Source: an uncultured Blautia sp.
Lineage (GTDB): Bacteria; Bacillota; Clostridia; Lachnospirales; Lachnospiraceae
Reading direction: 5' to 3'
DNA: 10,971 bases
Assembly: GCA_934424575.1 (NCBI GenBank)
Contig: CAKRXU010000058.1
Span: 1 to 10,971, forward strand
The notes under the pieces are model-generated. The model was given only the letters and a program-made list of their open reading frames with translations. It was not told where the DNA came from and did not search any database. Positions 1 through 6,603 of this stretch are shown here, piece by piece (position 1 is the first letter of the stretch; each line of letters opens with the position of its first letter). A program made the position numbers and the translations under genes.

Positions 1-386
1 GTCATCTTAGGCAGTTTCAAATATTTTCCTTCCAGAAAGATATTTCCGTTCACTACGTTTGTTGTATAAGATTTTCTTGATGACTTCTTTGATTTGAAGC
101 GTGGAAATCCTGCGGATGGTTCACGAAAAAACTTATGGAAAGCACTTTCCAGATGCATCTGCACATTTGCCAGTGCTAATGAATCGACCTCTTTCAGCCA
201 GGGATATTCTTTCTTATAGCTGGCTGGGGTATTCCTTAACATCTTCTTTTCTTTTTTATAATGTTCTATCTTATCTGCAAGCATACAGTTATAGATAAAT
301 CGACTGCAGCCGATTGTTTTTTCTATTTGCACACGTTGTTCTGCATTTGGATAGATTCTTATTTTTACTGCCCGGTTTATTTTCAT
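1..386 (-). CDS. tnpB: TnpB RNA-guided nuclease, N-terminal part (runs off the window)
   Basis: The minus strand encodes 128 residues starting MKINRAVKIRIYPNAEQ, the typical opening of IS605 OrfB/TnpB proteins. The IGCSRFIYNCML stretch (about residues 25-36) and the later FPRFKSKKSSRKSYTT stretch (about 95-110) are also characteristic of the N-terminal helical/WED region. The RuvC catalytic domain lies beyond the left edge, so activity cannot be judged. The family encodes omega-RNA-guided DNA nucleases that help IS200/IS605 elements persist. The start was read by hand from the sequence: ATG at 386 is preceded immediately by AAGGTG, a weak and poorly spaced ribosome site. The gene is oriented like the second tnpB at the other end of the window. 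Confidence 0.88.
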   Translation of the reverse strand, partial: MKINRAVKIRIYPNAEQRVQIEKTIGCSRFIYNCMLADKIEHYKKEKKMLRNTPASYKKEYPWLKEVDSLALANVQMHLESAFHKFFREPSAGFPRFKSKKSSRKSYTTNVVNGNIFLEGKYLKLPKM

Positions 387-409
387 CACCTTATTTCTAT
401 ATGTTGATA

Positions 410-425
410 AATGATTTCAATCATT
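410..425. repeat. Short perfect inverted repeat upstream of tnpB
   Basis: AATGATT, two bases (TC), then AATCATT: a perfect 7-bp inverted repeat lying 24 bases upstream of the tnpB start. A second small one, GAACA-TTT-TGTTC, is at 432-444. They may be secondary structure of the element's left end or a site controlling tnpB. No function can be assigned. Confidence 0.4.
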
Positions 426-510
426 ATTTTTGAACATTTTGTTCCTTTTCATTATAATACAAACCCGCCACCAGAACAAGTGTTTCTTCGCTTTATTTAC
501 AAGATTCTTT

Positions 511-530
511 TGAGCATTTATGAGCATTTA
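511..530. repeat. Tandem duplication of a 10-mer
   Basis: TGAGCATTTA occurs twice back to back, followed by TACTCA, so that either TGAG could pair with CTCA. It lies in the gene-free left end of the IS element (387-591). Apart from this and the inverted repeats, I see no gene or recognisable RNA in that stretch. Confidence 0.5.
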
Positions 531-550
531 TACTCAGATCCACAATTCAT

Positions 551-573
551 CTCACTACCTGAAGAGGTAGGAG
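551..573 (-). repeat. Subterminal hairpin of the IS left end
   Basis: CTCACTACCT-GAAG-AGGTAGGAG folds into a 9-bp stem (CTACCT/AGGTAG extended by CTC/GAG across one bulged A) with a GAAG loop. Imperfect bulged hairpins near the tips are the structures TnpA recognises in IS200/IS605 elements. The foot is 18 bases from the proposed tip at 591. No U-tract follows on either strand, so an intrinsic terminator is less likely. Confidence 0.5.
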
Positions 574-591
574 AATTCTTGCTAAACTTTG

Positions 592-891
592 TTAAAAGAT
601 GCAGTAATCGCATTAAAACAATATTTCGCTGCCTTTATTTTTATGGATCTGCAGTATATCGGACAGACTGTATTCAAGTCCCTGAACAAAAAGAAATTCG
701 CGATTTTTTTCTCTCTGCTCCGCAAGGTATTTATTGTAATTCCGCTTACCTATCTGATGCCATATGCCTTACATATGGGAACCAGAGGTGTGTTCCTTGC
801 TGAACCTGTATCAAACGTCATCGGAGGAAGCATATGCTTTGTGACCATGCTCTGTACCGTACTGCCGGAGCTTAAGAGGATGGAGAAGTAA
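592..891 (+). pseudogene. MATE efflux transporter, C-terminal remnant
   Basis: The plus-strand frame encodes about 99 residues including QYFAAFIFMDLQ, SLNKKKFAIFFSL, GVFLAEPVSNVIGG and CTVLPELKRMEK, matching the last transmembrane helices of clostridial MATE multidrug exporters (normally about 450 residues). The rest of the protein is absent. An in-frame stop at 583-585 and the IS left end precede it, so the reading frame has no proper start or ribosome site. The likely history is that the IS element inserted into a full MATE gene, with the 5' part left of the window; alternatively this is an old deletion remnant. Its stop codon (889-891) overlaps the 3' end of the opposing intact MATE gene by 20 bases, a convergent arrangement with no visible terminator between them. 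Confidence 0.75.
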
Positions 892-2227
892 CCGCTTTTT
901 CTGCCCGATTCAGATAAACAAAGAATCCCACATTCAGAATGATTCCTGTTACAGTTGCCACCGGTGCAGCCAGACCAATCTTTGTCAGGCTTGCATTTGG
1001 CTGAATGCTCATATAATATGCCAGCGGCAGACGCACCAGAAGTGTCTGTACCAGTCCCTGGATCATGACCCAGACCGTCTTGTTATTTCCGTTGAAATAA
1101 CCAACCATGCTAAACAAAATCGCAGTTACGATCGTCTCCGGTGCAAAACCTTTCAGATAGTCAAAGGCATTCTGGATAACCGACGCATCGGTTGAGAAAA
1201 CACCTGCGACTACATCGCCTTTAAACATAACAAGCACAAATACCAGACATCCAACCGCCAGCCCAACTCCGATTCCTGTAAACATGGACTGCTTCGCACG
1301 TTTTGTCTTGCCTGCTCCCACGTTCTGGGACACAAAGGATGCCATGGACTGCATCAGAGAACTTGGTACAAGCATTGCAAAGTTAACGATCTTGCAGGCA
1401 ACTCCATATCCGGAGGAAGCCTCCAGACCAAGCCGGTTGACAAATGCACAGAGTGCAAGGAAAGAAAGCTGAGTCAGGAACTCCTGCAGTGCAAGCGGCA
1501 ATCCGATCTGAAGAAATCTCTTACACTGTGGGTTCAGTCTGAAATCACTCTTTTTAATTGTAAACGGAAGTTCTTTTTTGATAAGAAGAAGCACTGCAAA
1601 CACAACGCTAAGTGCCTGTGCTGTAACTGTTGCGATTGCAGCACCGGCTGCATCCATATGAAATCCGGCTACCAGAACCATATCTCCGATCACATTTACG
1701 ATACATGCAACCAGCACGAAAAGAAGCGGTGATTTACTGTCACCCAGTCCACGAAAAATTGCCGACAGCAGGTTATAAGCCACGATAAAAAAGATACCGC
1801 CTCCACAGATCCGTACATAACTGGAGGTCAGTTCAACTGCCTCTTCCGGTGCCTGCATAAGTACCGAGATCGGATGTGCAAAGCACACCATTATAAAAAA
1901 CAATACTACAGATATGATTGTAAACACAACGGCTCCGCCGCCAATGACTGCACCAATTTTCTCCGGTCTTTTTTCCCCAAGATAACGAGCGATCAGAACG
2001 GTAATGCCCATTGCAAACTGAACTACCACGAAAGTTACCAGGTTCAATACCTGACTTCCGGTGGAAACTGCAGAAAGTCCTGATGTAGAACCAAATCTTC
2101 CTACAACCAGAAGGTCAACCGCACCATACATAGCCTGCAGGATCAGTGCTCCAAGGACTGGCATCATAAAAGCAACCAGCTTTTTCAGGATACTTCCCTG
2201 TGTAAAATCTGCTTTATCGTTTGTCAT
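872..2227 (-). CDS. MATE-family multidrug/cation antiporter
   Basis: A 451-residue polytopic membrane protein of normal length for MATE exporters, which expel drugs or metabolites in exchange for Na+ or H+. It is hydrophobic throughout, with about 12 predicted helices. Recognisable stretches are QAMYGAVDLLVVGRFG near the N-terminus (first helix) and IFRGLGDSKSPL in the N-terminal half. The start at 2227 is preferred over an upstream in-frame start at 2269, because GAGGAG sits 9 bases ahead of it and the upstream extension is hydrophilic and atypical. The first 14 bases overlap the end of the MarR gene, implying translational coupling in a MarR-MATE operon. The 3' end overlaps the MATE remnant on the other strand. 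The substrate cannot be predicted. Confidence 0.9.
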   Translation of the reverse strand: MTNDKADFTQGSILKKLVAFMMPVLGALILQAMYGAVDLLVVGRFGSTSGLSAVSTGSQVLNLVTFVVVQFAMGITVLIARYLGEKRPEKIGAVIGGGAVVFTIISVVLFFIMVCFAHPISVLMQAPEEAVELTSSYVRICGGGIFFIVAYNLLSAIFRGLGDSKSPLLFVLVACIVNVIGDMVLVAGFHMDAAGAAIATVTAQALSVVFAVLLLIKKELPFTIKKSDFRLNPQCKRFLQIGLPLALQEFLTQLSFLALCAFVNRLGLEASSGYGVACKIVNFAMLVPSSLMQSMASFVSQNVGAGKTKRAKQSMFTGIGVGLAVGCLVFVLVMFKGDVVAGVFSTDASVIQNAFDYLKGFAPETIVTAILFSMVGYFNGNNKTVWVMIQGLVQTLLVRLPLAYYMSIQPNASLTKIGLAAPVATVTGIILNVGFFVYLNRAEKAVTSPSS

Positions 2228-2669
2228 ATTCTTTTCTCCTCTCGCACATGATCTGATAGAACTTCTCAATCGTACGGATCATGCAATCCGCATCTTCCTC
2301 TGAAATGTCACTGAGACAAAAAGCCAGTTCGCTGAAATAATCCCGGTCATATTTCTGTGATAATCTTCTTCCCTCGTCGGTGATGGATATGTATGTGACA
2401 CGTCCGTCCTCCTTAGATGCAAACTTGTGAAGATATCCTTTCGTTTCCATCTCTTTCACTGTTCTGGTCACTCCCGGACGCGGCAGATTCATTACATCAC
2501 TGATATCCGAAACCTTTACCTGAATCCCCTGCTTTTCCAGTTTCTGGATTGTATCCATATACTGAATATAAGACGGCATAACTCCCTGCGGGAGTGGCGG
2601 AAGTAATTCCCGTATTCGTTTTGCCTGATAGCATGCATCAAGCATTCTCTTAACTTTTTCGTTTGTCAT
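2214..2669 (-). CDS. MarR-family transcriptional regulator
   Basis: A 151-residue winged helix-turn-helix protein. The DNA-binding part spans about residues 51-100: VKVSDISDVMNLPRPGV, the recognition-helix region VTRTVKEMETKGYL, and the wing SKEDGRVTYISITDEG with the DxR pair (Asp88, Arg90) typical of MarR. Flanking helices would form the dimer interface. MarR proteins usually repress their own operon until a small ligand binds, and the partner gene here is an efflux pump. The start at 2669 has AGGAG 8 bases upstream. An in-frame ATG at 2708 is rejected because it falls at the predicted transcription start and has no ribosome site. The gene is probably autoregulated through the palindrome at 2699-2717. 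Confidence 0.92.
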   Translation of the reverse strand: MTNEKVKRMLDACYQAKRIRELLPPLPQGVMPSYIQYMDTIQKLEKQGIQVKVSDISDVMNLPRPGVTRTVKEMETKGYLHKFASKEDGRVTYISITDEGRRLSQKYDRDYFSELAFCLSDISEEDADCMIRTIEKFYQIMCERRKEYDKR

Positions 2670-2698
2670 ATCACACACTCCTGTATAGTTACCTTTGT

Positions 2699-2717
2699 TA
2701 ATTACCATTAGTAATTA
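2699..2717. promoter_or_regulatory. Probable MarR operator palindrome
   Basis: TAATTAC, five bases (CATTA), GTAATTA: a perfect 7-bp inverted repeat about 19 bp long, the usual size of MarR-family operators. It overlaps the -10 hexamer of the MarR-MATE promoter and covers the predicted transcription start, so binding would block RNA polymerase. The assignment to the adjacent regulator is inference. Confidence 0.65.
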
Positions 2718-2741
2718 TATAGCAATTGAAGAATTTGTCAA
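2714..2741 (-). promoter_or_regulatory. Sigma-A promoter of the MarR-MATE operon
   Basis: On the minus strand, TTGACA (2741 to 2736) and TATAAT (2719 to 2714) are separated by 16 bases. Both hexamers match consensus exactly. Transcription should start near 2707, giving a leader of about 38 bases with AGGAG ahead of the MarR ATG. Such a strong core promoter suggests tight repression is needed. Confidence 0.75.
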
Positions 2742-2795
2742 GATTTCTCCTTCACTATAACAAAGCAGCCCAAATGAAAAATCACCGTAATCAGC

Positions 2796-2835
2796 AAAAA
2801 GCAGAACCCTGCTCTCATACAAGGTTCTGCTTTTC
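2796..2835 (-). terminator. Intrinsic terminator of the sugar-acid operon
   Basis: AAAAGCAGAACC (2797-2808) pairs perfectly with GGTTCTGCTTTT (2823-2834), a 12-bp stem with a 14-base loop, ending in T-runs on both strands. It lies about 30 bases past the aldolase stop and upstream of the MarR promoter, so it ends the five-gene operon and insulates the efflux unit. The run of Ts makes it potentially bidirectional. Confidence 0.8.
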
Positions 2836-2865
2836 GCTGAATATGAATATGTGTGATAAATCCGG

Positions 2866-3504
2866 TTATTTTCGGATGGAATCAACCAGTTTTCTTGCTT
2901 CCGCGGTCAGTTCTCTGATTTTGTCAAACTCTCCTGCTTTGACAAGATCTCCTTTTACCATCCAGCTTCCGCCACAGCAGATGATCTTATCACAGGTAAG
3001 ATACTCTTCAAGATTTTTTGCATTGATCCCGCCTGTCGGCATAAACTTAAGACCTACATAAGGAGCAGCCATCGCTTTGATCATCGGAAGTCCGCCTGCC
3101 GGTTCTGCCGGGAAGAATTTTACAACCTTAAGTCCTCTTTTGACTGCCTGAGCAACCTCAGATGGTGAAACACATCCCGGGTAAACAGGGATTTCTTTTT
3201 CCAGACAGTAGTCTACGATCTCCGGATCAAATCCTGGGCTTACAATGAACTTTGCACCTGCTGCTGCAGCTGCATCCACCTGTTCCTTAGTAAGAACAGT
3301 TCCTGCTCCTACAAGCATATCCGGAAACTGCTCTGCCATAAGACGGATAGATTCTTCCGCTGCCTCAGTACGAAATGTAACTTCTGCACATGGAAGTCCA
3401 CCTTCAACAAGTGCCTTTGCAAGCGGAACTGCATCCTTTGCATCTTCCAGTACTACTACCGGAACAACTCCGATTTTCTGAAACTTCTCTGCTATATCCA
3501 TCAT
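2866..3504 (-). CDS. eda: KDPG/KHG aldolase (2-keto-3-deoxy-6-phosphogluconate aldolase)
   Basis: A 212-residue class I aldolase, full length for the family. It cleaves 2-keto-3-deoxy-6-phosphogluconate (or a related 2-keto-3-deoxy/4-hydroxy acid) to pyruvate and an aldehyde such as glyceraldehyde-3-phosphate. Visible motifs are PCAEVTFRT with the catalytic glutamate (Glu41), VGAGTVLT, IVSPGFDPE, the Schiff-base lysine in KVVKFFPAEP (Lys129) and the phosphate-binding MPTGGI loop (about 156-160). The start at 3504 has AAGGAA 6 bases upstream; a second ATG follows directly at 3501. It is the last gene of the operon, 29 bases after the kinase and ahead of a strong terminator, and would carry out the final step of the pathway. 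The stereochemistry of the substrate (gluco or galacto) cannot be read from the sequence. Confidence 0.93.
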   Translation of the reverse strand: MMDIAEKFQKIGVVPVVVLEDAKDAVPLAKALVEGGLPCAEVTFRTEAAEESIRLMAEQFPDMLVGAGTVLTKEQVDAAAAAGAKFIVSPGFDPEIVDYCLEKEIPVYPGCVSPSEVAQAVKRGLKVVKFFPAEPAGGLPMIKAMAAPYVGLKFMPTGGINAKNLEEYLTCDKIICCGGSWMVKGDLVKAGEFDKIRELTAEARKLVDSIRK

Positions 3505-3533
3505 TTGAATTTCCTTTCACTCAAAAAACTATC

Positions 3534-4586
3534 TTATCTTTTAATGTCAAAATTCATTTCCATCACATGTCTGATCAGAGAAACATCATCTGTAATATTT
3601 CCGTCACCATGGATTGTATGCTTCACTGCACTTGCAGCAACACCAAAGTTTACAATATCCTCCGGTGTATATTCGTTCATCAGAGCATAGATAATGCCAC
3701 TTACAAATGCATCTCCACCGCCAACACGGTCAAGGATATGGAATGTCAGACGCTTGCTCTCATAGGTTTTTCCATTTAACCAGAGATATGCGGAAAGACT
3801 GTTCTCACTGCAGCTATGTGCAAAACGTACATGTCTTGCAATACATTTGATATTCGGATATCTCTCAACAAAAGCTTTGAAAACTTTTTCCTGCTGGTCA
3901 CGGTCCGGCTGGAACGGGATATCATCCTTTACATCACCAGCGCTGTAATCTTCCTCGTTTTTCCAGATATGATATGGTTCGATTCCAAAAAGAACATCTA
4001 CATATGGAAGACAGAGAGTACAGAAATCTCTCGCTTCCTCCCAGCTCCACAGGGTGCTTCGGAAATTTCCGTCAAAGCTGACTGTCATGCCATTCTCTTT
4101 TGCTGTCTTAAGACAGGTCAGGATCAGTTCACTGCAGCTTTTGCCAAGTGCAGGAGTAATGCCGCTCAGATGAAGCCAGGTATATCCTTTCAGAAGTTTC
4201 TTCACATCTGTTTTGCTGAAATCATACTCTGAAAAAGCACTGTGTTTTCTGTCATAGACTACTTTACTTGGACGGATTCCATAACCTGTTTCCAGATAAT
4301 AGGTCCCAAGACGATGTGTCGGTGTCTCTTCTTCTGTTGAATAAATTACGCTGTCACAATTCACATCATTGCTTCGCATCATACGTACAGCACTTTTTCC
4401 AAGACTGTTTCCCGGAACTACTGTAAAAAATGATGCATCTACTCCAAGATTTGCAAGGGAGAGGGCCACATTGGCCTCACTTCCCCCGTATCTTGCCTCA
4501 AAAGATGTTGCTGTTCTGATTTTTTCATAATCCGGCGGTGTCAGTCGAAGCATGATCTCGCCGATCGTAATAAATTTATGCTTCAT
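3534..4586 (-). CDS. kdgK: PfkB-family sugar kinase, probable 2-keto-3-deoxygluconate kinase
   Basis: A 350-residue ribokinase/PfkB-fold kinase. The N-terminal substrate-binding signature is GGSEANVALSLANLG (34-48). The C-terminal PfkB signature is DRVGGGDAFVSG (286-297), with the anion-hole glycines and catalytic base Asp292. The family phosphorylates sugars and sugar acids with ATP. Between a sugar-acid dehydratase and a KDPG aldolase, the obvious role is 2-keto-3-deoxy-hexonate to its 6-phosphate (inference from context). It starts 2 bases after the dehydratase stop, and its GGAG lies inside the dehydratase's last codons, so translation is probably coupled. It is slightly longer than typical kinases of this kind, with a hydrophilic insertion near residues 205-235 (KNEEDYSAGDVKDD). 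Other sugar kinases of the family cannot be excluded by sequence alone. Confidence 0.85.
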   Translation of the reverse strand: MKHKFITIGEIMLRLTPPDYEKIRTATSFEARYGGSEANVALSLANLGVDASFFTVVPGNSLGKSAVRMMRSNDVNCDSVIYSTEEETPTHRLGTYYLETGYGIRPSKVVYDRKHSAFSEYDFSKTDVKKLLKGYTWLHLSGITPALGKSCSELILTCLKTAKENGMTVSFDGNFRSTLWSWEEARDFCTLCLPYVDVLFGIEPYHIWKNEEDYSAGDVKDDIPFQPDRDQQEKVFKAFVERYPNIKCIARHVRFAHSCSENSLSAYLWLNGKTYESKRLTFHILDRVGGGDAFVSGIIYALMNEYTPEDIVNFGVAASAVKHTIHGDGNITDDVSLIRHVMEMNFDIKR

Positions 4587-4588
4587 AA

Positions 4589-6334
4589 TTAATACTCCAG
4601 ATAGGCTCCCTTCATTGGACTTGCAGCATGCTGGCTGAAAAGTCTGAGTACGCCTTTTTTGTATTTCATTTCACGTGGTTTCCAGTTTTTACGTCTTTCT
4701 GCAAGAATCTGATTGATTTCTTCCATAGACTTGCGCTCTCCTGCGATTCCGATAATGTTCAGTTTTCTTTCCATAACATCGATTTCGATAAGGTCGCCTT
4801 CTTCAACAAGTGCGATCGGGCCGCCATCAACAGCCTCCGGGCTGCAGTGTCCGATAACCGGACCGGTAGATGCACCTGAGAAACGTCCGTCAGTGATCAG
4901 AGCAATACTCTTTCCAAGTTCTTTGTCGCTGCTGATTGCCTCAGAAGTGTAGAACATTTCCGGCATTCCGCTTCCCTTTGGTCCTTCATAACGGATGAAT
5001 ACTGCATCACCCTTCTGAACCTTATGTTTCAGGACTGCATCCAGACATTCTTCTTCGCTGTCAAATGGTCTTGCACGAAGAACTGATTTGAACATTTCCT
5101 TCGGGCATGCTGTGTGTTTGATCACGGCACCTTCCGGAGCAAGGTTTCCACGAAGAACTGCGATGCTTCCATCTGTTCCGATAGCTTTATCATACGGACG
5201 GATGATATCTTCTCTTGTAACATTTACGTTGTAACGTTTGTTAAACTCCTGAAGCCATTTCTCACATTTTTCATAGAATCCGTTGTTCTTCAGTTCTTCC
5301 AGGTTTTCTCCCAATGTCTTTCCTGTAACAGTCATGACATCCAGGTGAAGATGCTCTTTGATTTCTTCCATGATTGCCGGTACACCACCTGCATAGTAGA
5401 AGCACTCTGCTGGCCAGCGGCCTGCCGGACGTACATCCAGAAGGTATCTTGCATTTCTGTGCAGCTTGTCAAATGTATCACCTGTGATTTCAATACCGAA
5501 TTCATGAGCAATTGCCGGGATATGAAGCAGGCAGTTGGTGCTTCCTGAAATTGCAGCATGTACAAGAATTGCATTCTCAAAGCTGTCCATAGTTACAATG
5601 TCAGAAGGACGCATGTTTTCCATCTGGGCAATTCTTACTGCCTGTCTTCCTGCTTCTCTTGCAAAGTCAAGAAGGTCAGGACTGGTTGCCGGCATCAGTG
5701 CTGTACCCGGAAGTGCAAGGCCAAGTGCCTCTGCCATAATCTGCATAGTAGATGCAGTTCCGATAAAGGAACATGCTCCACAGCTTGGGCATGCATTACA
5801 TTTTGCCCAGTCAAGCTTCTCTTCATCAATTTCACCACGTTCAAATCCTGCACTGTACATTCCAAGCTGTTCCAGAGTCAGCATTTCCGGGCCGGCATTC
5901 ATGGTTCCACCTGGAACAAATACAGACGGGATATTTACTCTGGCAAGTCCAATCAGATTTCCTGGCACACCTTTATCACAGCTTGAAAGATATACACCTG
6001 CGTCAAACGGTGTTGCATTTGCATGAATCTCAATCATATTTGCGATCATCTCACGGCTTGCCAGACTGTAGTTGATTCCGTCTGTTCCCTGACTTTCACC
6101 GTCGCAGATATCTGTACAGTGATAACGTGCTCCAAAACCGCCTTCTTCTGCAATTCCTTTGCGTACCTCTTCTACAAGGATATTCAGATGTCCGCTTCCC
6201 GGATGACTGTCACCATAAGTACTCTCAACCATAACCTGAACTTTTCCCAGATCTTCTTTTGTCCATCCGGTTCCAATACGCAGCGGATCAAGCTCCGGTG
6301 CAAGTTTTCTCATTTCCTGACTTTTTAACTGCAT
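4589..6334 (-). CDS. IlvD/Edd-family dehydratase, probable sugar-acid (aldonate) dehydratase
   Basis: A 581-residue Fe-S dehydratase of the IlvD/Edd family, which removes water from 2,3-dihydroxy acids to give 2-keto-3-deoxy acids. Visible motifs are GDSHPGSGHLN (about 41-51), TDICDG with Cys77, SSCDKGVPG with Cys119 and the metal-site Lys121, CNACPSCGACSFIGTASTM with Cys188 as the likely third cluster ligand, and DGRFSGAS near the C-terminus. Family members include dihydroxyacid dehydratase, 6-phosphogluconate dehydratase and gluconate/xylonate/arabonate dehydratases. With a permease, KDG-type kinase and KDPG aldolase in the operon and no branched-chain amino-acid genes, an aldonate dehydratase is favoured. 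The start at 6334 is chosen because GGAGGA lies 7 bases upstream; the in-frame ATG at 6349 has no ribosome site and sits 1 base from the previous stop. Confidence 0.88.
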   Translation of the reverse strand: MQLKSQEMRKLAPELDPLRIGTGWTKEDLGKVQVMVESTYGDSHPGSGHLNILVEEVRKGIAEEGGFGARYHCTDICDGESQGTDGINYSLASREMIANMIEIHANATPFDAGVYLSSCDKGVPGNLIGLARVNIPSVFVPGGTMNAGPEMLTLEQLGMYSAGFERGEIDEEKLDWAKCNACPSCGACSFIGTASTMQIMAEALGLALPGTALMPATSPDLLDFAREAGRQAVRIAQMENMRPSDIVTMDSFENAILVHAAISGSTNCLLHIPAIAHEFGIEITGDTFDKLHRNARYLLDVRPAGRWPAECFYYAGGVPAIMEEIKEHLHLDVMTVTGKTLGENLEELKNNGFYEKCEKWLQEFNKRYNVNVTREDIIRPYDKAIGTDGSIAVLRGNLAPEGAVIKHTACPKEMFKSVLRARPFDSEEECLDAVLKHKVQKGDAVFIRYEGPKGSGMPEMFYTSEAISSDKELGKSIALITDGRFSGASTGPVIGHCSPEAVDGGPIALVEEGDLIEIDVMERKLNIIGIAGERKSMEEINQILAERRKNWKPREMKYKKGVLRLFSQHAASPMKGAYLEY

Positions 6335-6350
6335 GATTTTTTCCTCCATT

Positions 6351-6587
6351 TTATTCTCTGATAAGATTTAAACTCTCCAGTGTTTTTCTTAGTTTTTCTT
6401 CTTCATCATCTTCTACGCCAAGTTCTACGTCATCAAATGTCGGCAGACTGAACACACCCAGCATCGATTTTGCATCTACGATATATCTTCCACAGATCAG
6501 ATCTACATCTTTCTGACAACCCGATGCCGCCTGTACCAGATGCTTTGCGTCATACATATCTCTTAGATAAACCGGTATCTTTATCAT
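6351..6587 (-). CDS. HPr-like protein lacking the phosphoryl-carrier histidine (Crh-like)
   Basis: A 78-residue protein. Residues 18-48 align well with the HPr core: LVQAAS (LVQTAS in Bacillus HPr), DVDLICGRYIVDAKSMLGVFSL (against NGKTVNLKSIMGVMSL). Ser41 aligns with regulatory Ser46, the HPr kinase target. The GxHARP active-site loop is absent: PVYLRDMYDAKH replaces it, and Asp10 falls where His15 should be. HPr normally shuttles phosphate in sugar PTS uptake; this version cannot do so through His15. Crh of Bacillus, which also lacks His15 but keeps Ser46, works only in catabolite control, so a regulatory role is plausible (inference). The start at 6587 has AGGAGG 9 bases upstream; an in-frame ATG further upstream would lie inside the permease gene. 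It is the second gene of the operon, 13 bases after the permease stop and 16 before the dehydratase. A structural HPr fold without regulation remains possible. Confidence 0.72.
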   Translation of the reverse strand: MIKIPVYLRDMYDAKHLVQAASGCQKDVDLICGRYIVDAKSMLGVFSLPTFDDVELGVEDDEEEKLRKTLESLNLIRE

Positions 6588-6596
6588 TACGTCCAG

Positions 6597-6603
6597 CCTC
6601 CTA
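6597..6603 (-). promoter_or_regulatory. Ribosome site of the HPr-like gene containing the permease stop codon
   Basis: TAGGAGG on the minus strand: the permease stop TAG is the first three bases of the Shine-Dalgarno sequence for the HPr-like gene. Ribosomes ending the permease would expose or reload at this site, so the two proteins are probably made in linked amounts. Confidence 0.7.

Larger units (their letters stand above)
1..591 (-). mobile_element. IS200/IS605-type tnpB element, left-end portion
   Basis: This is the 5' part of a tnpB-carrying element running off the left edge of the window. Seen: a TnpB N-terminus (1-386), then about 205 bases without a gene holding several small inverted and direct repeats, a subterminal hairpin (551-573), and then abrupt homology to a MATE transporter. 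Family knowledge: such elements end in imperfect hairpins, lack terminal inverted repeats and insert 3' of a short target motif. On the minus strand TTTAA (596 to 592) directly precedes the proposed tip, 18 bases from the hairpin foot, which fits the usual spacing at left ends. No tnpA transposase is seen, so this may be a tnpB-only element. The exact tip at 591 is inferred. Confidence 0.6.

Noticed and set aside
411..803. 130-codon plus-strand frame spanning the IS left end and the MATE remnant
   Set aside because: It is out of frame with the MATE homology and has no recognisable domain or ribosome site; it crosses the inferred IS boundary.
2670..2708. Longer MarR start at 2708
   Set aside because: It falls on the predicted transcription start and operator, while the ATG at 2669 has AGGAG at good spacing and a typical N-terminus.
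5114..6328. Several plus-strand frames of 100-163 codons
   Set aside because: All are shadows of the dehydratase gene on the minus strand, whose motifs and operon position are clear.
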